A DNA stretch of 38,958 nt from positions 9,107 to 48,064 of the forward strand of contig QXZA01000019.1 of NCBI GenBank assembly GCA_009886625.1. Direction: 5' to 3'. How positions within the stretch are numbered: position 1 is the stretch's first letter; each line of letters begins with the position of its first letter. A program made the translations under genes and the position numbers. Origin of the DNA: Flavobacteriaceae bacterium (GTDB taxonomy: Bacteria; Bacteroidota; Bacteroidia; Flavobacteriales; Flavobacteriaceae). Below the pieces are notes generated by a model. It was given only the letters and a program-made list of their open reading frames with translations, was not told the DNA's origin and searched no databases. Below, piece by piece: positions 8,580 through 16,249 of the stretch.

Positions 8580-8994
8580 ATTGTCGAATCCCAAAGAACA
8601 GCAAGCTATAAATCATAATCCCTACTGGGCCTAACATGAACGTACAAAGAAGCGGGAGAATGATTACTAAATGAGAAATTTCATTTTTTCTGCTATGCCG
8701 AATTATCCAAGTACCAGCCCAAAAATCAAACGCTAAATAATGTAACCAACCCGCAGCAGCAGATTCAGGGGTTGTGTTTTTAAAAAGACTTACAATTCCC
8801 TCTAAACTAGAAAAGTCAGCTTCTACAAGTCCCCCAGAAACAACGATAAAATAGCTGTAAAAAAAACTAATCCCCAAAGGAACCCAAGGATAAGAAATTA
8901 GGTTTTCAGAAATTTTCCATCTTGGAAAAAAGAGAACCAAACCCCAAACAAAGAGAATTAGAAGATTACAAACATCAAACAAGATAGTTGTCAT
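8563..8994 (-). CDS. ABA4-like (DUF4281) integral membrane protein
   Basis: 143 residues with four hydrophobic segments. The hallmark 'AGWLHYLAFDFWAGTWIIRH' around residues 80-100 matches the ABA4-like family, named after a plant protein needed for neoxanthin formation. The N-terminal segment 'DVCNLLILFVWGLVLFFP' and the late 'LCTFMLGPVGIMIY' segment also fit. In bacteria the family's function is not settled; a link to carotenoid or other lipid-soluble pigment metabolism is often supposed, and flavobacteria make carotenoids, but no carotenoid gene is present in this window. It overlaps the end of the OsmC gene by 17 bases in convergent orientation and is divergent from the YkuK-like gene 48 bases away. 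Confidence 0.8.
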   Translation of the reverse strand: MTTILFDVCNLLILFVWGLVLFFPRWKISENLISYPWVPLGISFFYSYFIVVSGGLVEADFSSLEGIVSLFKNTTPESAAAGWLHYLAFDFWAGTWIIRHSRKNEISHLVIILPLLCTFMLGPVGIMIYSLLFFGIRQFRKAK

Positions 8995-9042
8995 AAAAGA
9001 ATTGATTTTGTTTATACCAAATTACTATATTTAATCAAGTTA

Positions 9043-9498
9043 ATGACAATGCTCTTATTTAAAGACATCCACGGTAATCGAATTGATCCTATAAGCCATA
9101 CCCTGCAAGTGATTGAAAACTATCCCTATGCAGAAATTCATATTGGTACCGATTCGCAAAACATAAATAAAGAATCGATCTATACTACTGTAATCGCCTA
9201 CCGACTGGGTTCAAGAGGAGTGCATTATATTTTAAGTAAGAAAACGGTTAGCATAATTCGAGACATGTGGACCCGTCTATGGAAAGAAGCAGAATTAAGC
9301 ATTGACCTTGCTGAATGGGTCACTCAAAAAATAAGCGTCAAAGTTGAAATTGATATGGACTACAATGAAGATGAAAACTTCAAGTCCAATAAATTAATTT
9401 CTGCTGCAAAAGGATGGGCAAATTCACTGGGATATAAAGTCAATGTGAAACCCAACAATCAAATTGCAACACGCGCTGCAGATTATCATTGTAAATGA
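9043..9498 (+). CDS. YkuK-family RNase H-like protein (DUF458)
   Basis: 151 residues matching the YkuK/DUF458 family, which is predicted to adopt an RNase H-like fold. The N-terminal strand AEIHIGTDSQN puts Asp37 in the position of the first catalytic acid. A second acidic stretch, VEIDMDYNEDENFKSNKL, and the C-terminal NQIATRAADYHCK match the family's conserved blocks. No activity has been shown for the family that I can rely on; nuclease activity is inference from fold. ATG 9043 is used; a second in-frame ATG lies six bases on (MTM), which would change little. The stop codon abuts the stop of the convergent CAP lipoprotein with no intervening base. Confidence 0.8.
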   Translation: MTMLLFKDIHGNRIDPISHTLQVIENYPYAEIHIGTDSQNINKESIYTTVIAYRLGSRGVHYILSKKTVSIIRDMWTRLWKEAELSIDLAEWVTQKISVKVEIDMDYNEDENFKSNKLISAAKGWANSLGYKVNVKPNNQIATRAADYHCK

Positions 9499-10026
9499 TT
9501 AAGGGTTACGAAACACTTGAGTAAAAAAAGCAATGCTGTCTTTTGTAAATGCAATCCCTACACCCAATTGTGAATAGTCTCCAATCATATTGGTGTAATG
9601 CCCTGGTGAATTTCTCCACCCTTCCACTACACATGTGGAAATTGTCTCTGCAGATCGGGTATCACCACAACCACTTACATTTTGAAACCATGGAACTTGT
9701 CCAATATTTTCTGCAATGCTGGACCAAGAAAAAGCTAAATCATCTGCACGGTTTGAAGGTGTTTTATTTTCGTGATCTACGTGTGCAAAAAAATCATGGG
9801 TGACCATGTTTTGACTATGGACGGAGGCTAAAATATCCATTTCACCATTTTGAACTAAATCGGGTTTTCCTTGAGAGCTTCTTATCTCATTTGTTTTCAC
9901 TAAAATTTTTTCAGCAATAGCTTCAAATAAGACCTGATCTGTCTCTTGAGCTTCTGAATCTTTTGAACAACTTAATGTTGAAAAAACAAGAAGTGTAATG
10001 AAAATTTGATTTAAAATAACTTTCAT
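9499..10026 (-). CDS. CAP (SCP/PR1-like) domain lipoprotein
   Basis: 175 residues. MKVILNQIFITLLVFSTLSC is a lipoprotein signal with lipobox TLSC (Cys20), so it should be anchored to the outer or inner membrane facing the periplasm or the outside. The rest is a CAP-superfamily domain: LASVHSQNMVTHDFFAH, TPSNRADD, IAENIGQ and 'GWRNSPGHYTNMIGDYSQLG' carry the conserved His, Glu and the GH..N motif of bacterial CAP proteins. Bacterial CAP proteins are widespread and their biochemical function is mostly unknown. It is monocistronic, abuts the YkuK stop and is divergent from the dehydrogenase gene 72 bases away. Confidence 0.85.
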   Translation of the reverse strand: MKVILNQIFITLLVFSTLSCSKDSEAQETDQVLFEAIAEKILVKTNEIRSSQGKPDLVQNGEMDILASVHSQNMVTHDFFAHVDHENKTPSNRADDLAFSWSSIAENIGQVPWFQNVSGCGDTRSAETISTCVVEGWRNSPGHYTNMIGDYSQLGVGIAFTKDSIAFFTQVFRNP

Positions 10027-10098
10027 GGTATGGTTTAAATTTTAATAAAAGTACTCAAATTGAAGTATCTTTAAAAATAAAATTTTAAATCAAGTCCT

Positions 10099-11019
10099 AT
10101 GCGTTTCGCCATAATAGCTCCGCCTGTACCTACACAAAAATGGAAAGAAGACTTTGAAAAATTAGCTCCGGATATTCCTTTACAAATTGGTTTAGGAACT
10201 GATACTCCTGAAGATGTTGAATGTGTAATGGTTTGGAAACAACCCAAGAATGCACTAAAAAAATTTAAAAATCTAAAATTGATTTATTCAATGGGCGCTG
10301 GTGTAGACCATGTTTTGTCTGACAATACAGTTCCAAAGCATATTCCCGTATGCCGAGTAGTGGACCCATTGATGGCTTTTTCTATGTCAAATTATATTTT
10401 AATGGCGGTTTTAAACCACCAAAGATCTTTTTACGATTTCCAAAAAGCACAACAAAAGAAACATTGGGCTCAATTTGAATTTAATGAGAGAGATTTAAAG
10501 ATCGGAGTTCTTGGAACAGGTCACTTGGGAATGGATGCAGCAAACAAATTGAACCATATGGGTTTTTCTGTTTTTGGCTATAGTAATTCCCCAAAGCAAA
10601 CTCCGTTTCCATCTTATAGTGAAGGAGAAATAGACACCTTCCTTTCGAAAATTAATGTCCTTGTTTGTACCGTGCCCTATACTCCTAAAACACATGGCTT
10701 ATTGAGCGAAAAGCTCTTTAATAAATTAAATGAACCCACCTACCTGATTAATGTTTCAAGAGGGGCAGTCCAAGTAGAAAAAGACATCCTAGCTGCATTA
10801 GATTCAAACGTTCTTTCTGGGGCTTTTCTCGATGTTTTTGAACAAGAACCTTTACATCAATCAAGTCCTTTATGGCATCATCCTAAAGTACAAATCACTC
10901 CTCATATCGCTAGTCTTACTTATCCGAAAGAAAGTGTGATTCAAGTCTTGGAAAGTTTTGATTTAATTAAAAAAGGACTCAAGCCAAGATTTCAAGTTGA
11001 TCACGAAAAAATGTACTAA
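10099..11019 (+). CDS. D-2-hydroxyacid dehydrogenase, GhrA-like
   Basis: Cytosolic NAD(P)-dependent D-isomer-specific 2-hydroxyacid dehydrogenase, 306 residues, most like glyoxylate/hydroxypyruvate reductase A in size and motif spacing. The Rossmann glycine motif is GVLGTGHLG (GxGxxG at 139-144). The catalytic triad is present: Arg221 in NVSRGAVQVE, Glu250 in DVFEQEPL and His269 in ITPHIAS. Expected reaction: reduction of glyoxylate, hydroxypyruvate or a related 2-oxoacid to the D-2-hydroxyacid. The start MRFAIIAPP is standard. The gene's TAA interlocks with the dgcN stop (overlap 11016-11019). A functional tie to D-glutamate metabolism next door is possible but not shown; the exact substrate is unknown. 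Confidence 0.88.
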   Translation: MRFAIIAPPVPTQKWKEDFEKLAPDIPLQIGLGTDTPEDVECVMVWKQPKNALKKFKNLKLIYSMGAGVDHVLSDNTVPKHIPVCRVVDPLMAFSMSNYILMAVLNHQRSFYDFQKAQQKKHWAQFEFNERDLKIGVLGTGHLGMDAANKLNHMGFSVFGYSNSPKQTPFPSYSEGEIDTFLSKINVLVCTVPYTPKTHGLLSEKLFNKLNEPTYLINVSRGAVQVEKDILAALDSNVLSGAFLDVFEQEPLHQSSPLWHHPKVQITPHIASLTYPKESVIQVLESFDLIKKGLKPRFQVDHEKMY

Positions 11020-12056
11020 ACTGAAAGTAACTTTTCTCCTATTGGATCAATACTATATCGAACAGGGTCCGTAACAACCAAACCTGTTTTTTGTCTTGTC
11101 ATTTTTAAATATGTTTGAGCGTCTTTTTCAGAGAGCGTGCTAGTATTGGCCGCTATTCCTATAACTTTTGCTGAAGGAAAAGTCCCTACAACTGTGGCTA
11201 AAGATTCGTTTAAAGCAATAAAATCATTTAAATCAGGAATATGAATATGTTCAGGACTTCTAAGCGATGTTTTTTCCGCACGGAGACATAAAATAAGATG
11301 TGTAGGGCAACTTCCCCGCATCAATGGGAGTGTAGCAGTGCTCCCTGGATGTAATAGAGAACCTTGTCCTTCAACAAGTACTATCTCTTTTTCAGACTGT
11401 TCCAAAACAACTTGTTCCACAGCTCCACAAGCATGATCCACCTTAAAGGCATCTAAAGGTATTCCATTGCCCGTGATCGTAATTCCTATTTGCCCCGTAG
11501 CCACAAAACCTGTATTCACTTTTTGTTTTTGTAACCAAGAGTATAATTCTAAGCCAGCAGTCATTTTCCCTACCGCCATGTCTGTCCCCACAAAAAGGAC
11601 TCGTTTATTATTTAGATTCGCTGCTTTACCTGTTGCAATAGGGGGAACAAATTGAGGCACACGAACATCCCAAATCCATTGCTGAGATGGGTTCTTAATT
11701 TTACTTCTCCATTTGGGTTGCAACAAGTCATGTAGCCCATTTACAATAGACAATCCGTTTTCTAAAGCTTCTTCAATCACCGCATTCCAAGATTCAGGGA
11801 TCCGTCCTCCAGAGGGTGCAATACCAAGAACCAATACCTCAGCACCTTTTGAAATGGCTTCTTTTAGAGAGCTTAAAATTGGAACCTGTTTTGTAGTATC
11901 TATAAATTCACTCATTTGTCTCCCTGCAAATGCTTGATCAATCACTGCAACTATAGGATTTTTTAAATATCGAACTACACCGGTTCCCATCTTTCCGTAG
12001 TCACTATCAATGTGACCTTCCATATAAACGACAATTTTGTGGTGTGAATTAAGCAT
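11016..12056 (-). CDS. dgcN: DUF1611-family protein, probable D-glutamate N-acetyltransferase DgcN
   Basis: 346-residue cytosolic protein of the DUF1611 family. An N-terminal Rossmann-like part (VVYMEGHIDSDYGKMGTGVVR) is followed by a P-loop domain with GTDMAVGKMT at 157-166, 'VATGQIGITITGNG' and 'LVEGQGSLLHPG'. Characterised members, named DgcN, acetylate D-glutamate; the product is epimerised by the enolase-superfamily racemase DgcA. Here the gene overlaps the upstream enolase-superfamily gene by eight bases (12049-12056), so the pair is translated together, exactly the DgcN-DgcA arrangement. That context is the main reason for the specific name. An alternative is a generic P-loop amide-forming or acyltransfer role in dipeptide metabolism. 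The 3' end interlocks with the convergent dehydrogenase gene. Confidence 0.78.
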   Translation of the reverse strand: MLNSHHKIVVYMEGHIDSDYGKMGTGVVRYLKNPIVAVIDQAFAGRQMSEFIDTTKQVPILSSLKEAISKGAEVLVLGIAPSGGRIPESWNAVIEEALENGLSIVNGLHDLLQPKWRSKIKNPSQQWIWDVRVPQFVPPIATGKAANLNNKRVLFVGTDMAVGKMTAGLELYSWLQKQKVNTGFVATGQIGITITGNGIPLDAFKVDHACGAVEQVVLEQSEKEIVLVEGQGSLLHPGSTATLPLMRGSCPTHLILCLRAEKTSLRSPEHIHIPDLNDFIALNESLATVVGTFPSAKVIGIAANTSTLSEKDAQTYLKMTRQKTGLVVTDPVRYSIDPIGEKLLSV

Positions 12057-13098
12057 AAAACTCTTCTTTTAAGTGTGCACCGTGACCAGGAATTTCTGGA
12101 GGTAGGGTTACTCCATTGATCATGGGTGCTCCCTCCGAGGGATCTGGAGCCAAGTTATAATGTGAGTCTAAATCTATATGGTCAATTCCTCCTGTCAAGG
12201 CAGCAGCAGCAGCGATAGCAACTGAAGATTCGCTCATACAGCCGATCATTGTTTTCAATCCATGGGCTCTTGCTGTGGCTATAATTCTTAAAGCCTCTGT
12301 GATTCCACCGCACTTCATTAATTTCATATTTACCCCATCTACATGTGCTGCAAATCCAGGGATATTTTGAGAAAAACGACAGGATTCATCCACATATATG
12401 GGTAATGCCCTTCCTTTAAAAAGAGTTTTTAGGCCCTCTTCTTCACCCTCTTTTAAGGGTTGCTCTATATAATCCACTCTCCGTTCTGCAAGCCATTGCA
12501 TCATGTGTTGTGCTTGAGTGACGTCCCAACCTCCATTCGCATCCACTCTTAATTTTACCTTGTACTTTTTGGTACTTTCAACGACTTGATTAAACATCAT
12601 TTTATCGGCTTCAATTCCATCTGGAGAACCCAATTTTATTTTTAATGATTGAACTGTGGTTCCGTTTAAAAGTAGAGGTACTCGCTCTTTTACAATTTCT
12701 GGTGGATTGATTCCTATGGTAACAGAGGTCGGAGTATGAGGTATAGAAAAACCTAATAGTTCTCGCAAAGGTAGCTGTGCTTTCTTAGCAGTCCAATCCC
12801 AAAAAGCAGTATCCAAGGCTACATAGGCACAAGGTGGAATTTGCATTTCCCTTGCGCGGTCATATAACGTTTGAATTGAAAATCCCTCTATTCCAGTCGC
12901 AATAAATTTTTCTAAGGCTTCTTGAACCGCTTCAGGAGTTGCTGCTCCTTCAGAATTTCCAGGTGCTGCCTCACCCCAGCCTATATGACCATCCTTTTCA
13001 TAGCTGACAAATAGATTGTAAGAGTCATATCGTACCCCTCTACTAATTGCCAATGGAAATCTTTTCTTTAAACTTACTTTATGGAATGTGAATCTCAT
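12049..13098 (-). CDS. dgcA: Enolase-superfamily racemase, DgcA / dipeptide-epimerase type
   Basis: 349-residue TIM-barrel enzyme of the muconate-lactonising/dipeptide-epimerase branch of the enolase superfamily. The catalytic set is complete: KIK (Lys153, Lys155), metal ligands Asp186 (RVDANGGWD), Glu212 (YIEQPL) and Asp237 (YVDESC), and the second base Lys in NMKLMKCGGI (Lys259). GCMSESS and the DLD motif at 309-311 resemble L-Ala-D/L-Glu epimerases, whose DxD binds the substrate's amino group. Because it overlaps a DUF1611 gene, the best reading is DgcA, which interconverts N-acetyl-D- and N-acetyl-L-glutamate. An authentic Ala-Glu epimerase for murein peptide recycling is the main alternative. 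GH32 ends 93 bases upstream on the same strand, so read-through from the sugar operon is possible. Confidence 0.8.
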   Translation of the reverse strand: MRFTFHKVSLKKRFPLAISRGVRYDSYNLFVSYEKDGHIGWGEAAPGNSEGAATPEAVQEALEKFIATGIEGFSIQTLYDRAREMQIPPCAYVALDTAFWDWTAKKAQLPLRELLGFSIPHTPTSVTIGINPPEIVKERVPLLLNGTTVQSLKIKLGSPDGIEADKMMFNQVVESTKKYKVKLRVDANGGWDVTQAQHMMQWLAERRVDYIEQPLKEGEEEGLKTLFKGRALPIYVDESCRFSQNIPGFAAHVDGVNMKLMKCGGITEALRIIATARAHGLKTMIGCMSESSVAIAAAAALTGGIDHIDLDSHYNLAPDPSEGAPMINGVTLPPEIPGHGAHLKEEFYA

Positions 13099-13191
13099 TT
13101 AATAAAATTGAATCTCGAAGATAGCAAATAATCTATTTCGACACACCCTTGTTAATCATCCTAATTTCCATACTCCTACCTTCAAAAGAAC

Positions 13192-14784
13192 TCAGTTCTT
13201 ACTGAGCTCTAGAATTTGTAAATCCTCAATTTTAATTGAATTTCCTGTTGTATTCAAACGGAGTGTTTCAAAAGGTGCCTGACTGAAAAAGATCTCTGTC
13301 ATTACTGTCTCACCTTTGTCATAGAACACTTCCAAAGACATTTTATCCAATATAAATTGTATATCCAAAGCTGTGGATTTTGCTGTTCTAGGAGCTATGG
13401 AGGGTTTTATGCTAAAGGTTTCAGAAAAATTAGTTTCTCCTGATTTACTTCGATCTATAAAAAATTGATTCTTTTCTTGGTCAATTCCAAACGAGAGAAC
13501 CTCTCCCATGGTATTTTCTAATTGGAAAGTGTATTTTTTATTATTGAGATCAACCAAATTTAAACTTACTTGAGCAGCAGATAAATCAACTGACCCTTTC
13601 TCCACCAAAAGAGTTTTGTTTTCTGCTGAAATAGATTCTTTTTCAAAAACCTTTGAAGTATAAGCTTCCCATTCTGATGGCGCTTTTGAGCGTAATCGAA
13701 AACCATTTTGATTTTCAACCAATTCAAGTTCACGAGCTAAAGTCATGGCACTCCTCCATTTGGTAGTGGGAACCACGTTGGCATACTCCCAATTTGACAT
13801 CCAACCTAGATATAAAACTCCCTTCGCTTCATTAGACCAATTTGAAAAGGTTACTCCTGCATAATTATCTTTTCCAAAATCTAACCAATAGGAATGTTCT
13901 TCTTCCATTGCACTTTGAAATTCAGGATCAACTTTAAATTCTTTTCCATCAAAATCGCCTACAAAATATTGAGTTGCACTTCCTCCATTGGGTCCTCCAG
14001 GATTAATACTAACTAATTGAACCCACTTAGTTGTATCATCCCCCTGAACGGGCAATAGAAATAGATCCGGACATTCCCAAACTCCTTCGTGATTTCCAAT
14101 ACCTTCTCCAAAAGAAGACAAATATGACCATGACAATAAGTTTTTAGATTCAAAAAACTGTATCTCTTGTCCTGCTGCCAAGCTCATAATCCATTTTTGA
14201 TCGGTTTCATACCAAAATACTTTTGGATCTCTAAAGTCAAGAATTCCTGGATTTTTAACTACAGGGTTTTCTGCATATTTTGTCCAAGTAAATCCCTCGT
14301 CTAAGGAGTAGGCGATACTCTGTGTTTGAAAATCGATAGCCTCGCCCTTATCAGCTTTTTCACTATCGTGATTCGTATAAATGGCAATAATTGCTGGATT
14401 TTCTGAAGATCCTAATCCAGAGGTGTTTTTGTGATCCACTACAGCACTTCCCGAAAAGATAGTCCCTAATTCATCTGGAAACAAAGCAATGGGCCGTTCT
14501 TCCCAGTGTTTCAAATCTTTACTAGTGGCATGTCCCCAATGCATCGGTCCCCAAACACTAGCGCCAGGGTTATGCTGAAAATATAAATGATATACCCCCT
14601 TATAAAAAAACATCCCATTGGGATCGTTCATCCAATGTTGGCTCGGTGTAAAGTGAAATAAAGGACGATGTTTTTCTTCGTCGGCAGTAAATTTACTCAT
14701 GCTATTCGTGTTACTGTTTTTACAAGCATTAAAGCTTAAAAATATTATTAGTGCAAAGAAAAAGCTGTGTTTAATTGTACTCAT
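13192..14784 (-). CDS. GH32 fructan hydrolase lipoprotein (levanase/inulinase/invertase type)
   Basis: 530-residue glycoside hydrolase family 32 enzyme. A lipoprotein signal with lipobox FNAC (Cys21) anchors it to the envelope. The five-bladed propeller carries all three catalytic motifs: WMNDPNG (nucleophile Asp54), FRDPKVF (Asp186, transition-state stabiliser) and EVWECPD-like GVWECPD (acid/base Glu237). The C-terminal 170 residues form the usual beta-sandwich ending in 'SLEVFYDKGETVMTE'. It should release fructose from beta-fructans or sucrose; exo- versus endo-action cannot be told. Its ATG overlaps the TGA of the sugar porter (ATGA, 14781-14784), so hydrolase and transporter are translationally coupled. 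No SusC/SusD pair is present, so this is not a classical polysaccharide utilisation locus within the window. Confidence 0.93.
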   Translation of the reverse strand: MSTIKHSFFFALIIFLSFNACKNSNTNSMSKFTADEEKHRPLFHFTPSQHWMNDPNGMFFYKGVYHLYFQHNPGASVWGPMHWGHATSKDLKHWEERPIALFPDELGTIFSGSAVVDHKNTSGLGSSENPAIIAIYTNHDSEKADKGEAIDFQTQSIAYSLDEGFTWTKYAENPVVKNPGILDFRDPKVFWYETDQKWIMSLAAGQEIQFFESKNLLSWSYLSSFGEGIGNHEGVWECPDLFLLPVQGDDTTKWVQLVSINPGGPNGGSATQYFVGDFDGKEFKVDPEFQSAMEEEHSYWLDFGKDNYAGVTFSNWSNEAKGVLYLGWMSNWEYANVVPTTKWRSAMTLARELELVENQNGFRLRSKAPSEWEAYTSKVFEKESISAENKTLLVEKGSVDLSAAQVSLNLVDLNNKKYTFQLENTMGEVLSFGIDQEKNQFFIDRSKSGETNFSETFSIKPSIAPRTAKSTALDIQFILDKMSLEVFYDKGETVMTEIFFSQAPFETLRLNTTGNSIKIEDLQILELSKN

Positions 14785-16115
14785 TCTTTTGAATTGCTTT
14801 TATCAGAAATTAATTTATTACTCAACTCTTCCAAAGAAATTCCTTTGGTCTCAGGCATCATAAAGTGAACAAATAAAAGTTGTAAAACCATAAAAAACGC
14901 AAAGATAGAAAAGACAACTCCTGCACCTATGGAACCAAAAAGCAAGGGAACAAACGAGGGAATAATTGCAGCCAAAACCCAGTGAACACTTGTCCCAAAA
15001 GATTGCCCAGAATTTCTTAAATGATTGGGGAATATTTCGGAAATATACACCCAAATAATCGCTCCCTGACCTATAGCATGTGAAGCAATAAAAAGAAATA
15101 AGAAGATAGGAATCATCAATCCTCCCCATTGAAAGAAAAACGCACACGCAACTAAACTTAAAGAAATTATATATCCAAAAGAACCATAATACATTAAACT
15201 TCTTCTCCCTTTTTTATCAATTAACGAAATTCCTATGTAAGTAAAAATTAAGTTGGTCACTCCTATCCCAACACTGCTTAAAAGTGAGGTGCTTTCGCCC
15301 AATCCTCCTTCTTCGAAAATTCGAGGAGCATAATATAAAAACGCATTAATCCCTGAGAGTTGATTGAAAAAGGCAACCAAAAAAGCTAATTTTAGTGGAA
15401 AACGGTATTTCTTACTAAAAATAGATTCTGTTTTATTTTCGGAGGAGGTACTGTTATTAATTTCTCGAACCAATCCATCAAAAGAACCCTCGGGATCAAC
15501 TCGAGCATAAATTGCTTTTGCTTCTTCTGTCGCTCCAAGTGTAATGAGCCATCGTGGACTCTTAGGAATGGTCAAGCAAAGAAAAGTAAATATTATCGCT
15601 GGAAAAGCTTCCACCCCCATCATCCATCTCCATGCGTTTTCTCCAATGTCACTCAACATATAATTTGACAGAAAGGCTAATAAGATTCCAAAAACTAAAT
15701 TGAACTGGTATAAACCAACTAAACGGCCTCTATCTTTTGGTGGAGCAATTTCGGAGATATACGCTGGTGCAGCAATCGTGGAAATTCCTACCCCCAAGCC
15801 TCCTACAAATCGAAACATCGCAAAAACAATAGGGTCATTTGCAAAAGCAGAACCCACAGCAGAGACAGTATAAAGAACCCCTATCCAAAAAAGAGTTGTT
15901 TTTCGTCCAAAACGACGGGTAGGAAAAGCTCCCAATAGCGCTCCCATTACCGTACCCCAGAGTGCCATTCCCATTACAACAATACCGTGAAACGAGTCGG
16001 AAGATTCCCATAAAGTTTGTAATTTTTTATCTGCACCTGAAATCACAACAGTATCAAATCCAAACAACAGTCCAGCTAAGGCGGCTACAAGAGACCAATA
16101 GAAAACATTTTTCAT
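14781..16115 (-). CDS. MFS sugar porter (SP family), probable fructose importer
   Basis: 444 residues, 12 predicted membrane helices, inner membrane. Sugar-porter hallmarks are all present: GFDTVVISGA in helix 1, FPTRRFGRKT after helix 2, PKSPRWL before the central loop, NQLSGINAFLYYAPRIFEE in helix 7, DKKGRRSLM and the C-terminal PETKGISLEEL. Transport is likely proton symport of a hexose. Because the next gene, overlapping by four bases, encodes an envelope GH32 enzyme, fructose (or sucrose) is the likely substrate; this is inference from context. The start MKNVFYWSLVAALAGLLFGFD is typical. It is the first gene of the minus-strand series porter-GH32-dgcA-dgcN and is divergent from the MlrC operon. 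Confidence 0.92.
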   Translation of the reverse strand: MKNVFYWSLVAALAGLLFGFDTVVISGADKKLQTLWESSDSFHGIVVMGMALWGTVMGALLGAFPTRRFGRKTTLFWIGVLYTVSAVGSAFANDPIVFAMFRFVGGLGVGISTIAAPAYISEIAPPKDRGRLVGLYQFNLVFGILLAFLSNYMLSDIGENAWRWMMGVEAFPAIIFTFLCLTIPKSPRWLITLGATEEAKAIYARVDPEGSFDGLVREINNSTSSENKTESIFSKKYRFPLKLAFLVAFFNQLSGINAFLYYAPRIFEEGGLGESTSLLSSVGIGVTNLIFTYIGISLIDKKGRRSLMYYGSFGYIISLSLVACAFFFQWGGLMIPIFLFLFIASHAIGQGAIIWVYISEIFPNHLRNSGQSFGTSVHWVLAAIIPSFVPLLFGSIGAGVVFSIFAFFMVLQLLFVHFMMPETKGISLEELSNKLISDKSNSKE

Positions 16116-16249
16116 TTATCTAATAATTAAATTTTTAGTTTCATTTTTAAATAGAATTAAAAGATAAAGAAAAAACCATACCCCATGGAATAATCTCACA
16201 TTAAAAAAGATTGAAAGAAAGTTCTTTATATTTAATAAAAAATATTTTC

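Noticed and set aside
13192-16115. Polysaccharide utilisation locus
   Set aside because: There is a GH32 enzyme and a sugar porter, but no SusC/SusD pair or dedicated regulator in the window.
16211-16249. TTG start for the M81 protein
   Set aside because: It would place 13 residues with a charged and mixed composition before a normal lipoprotein signal; ATG 16250 gives a standard signal and lipobox.
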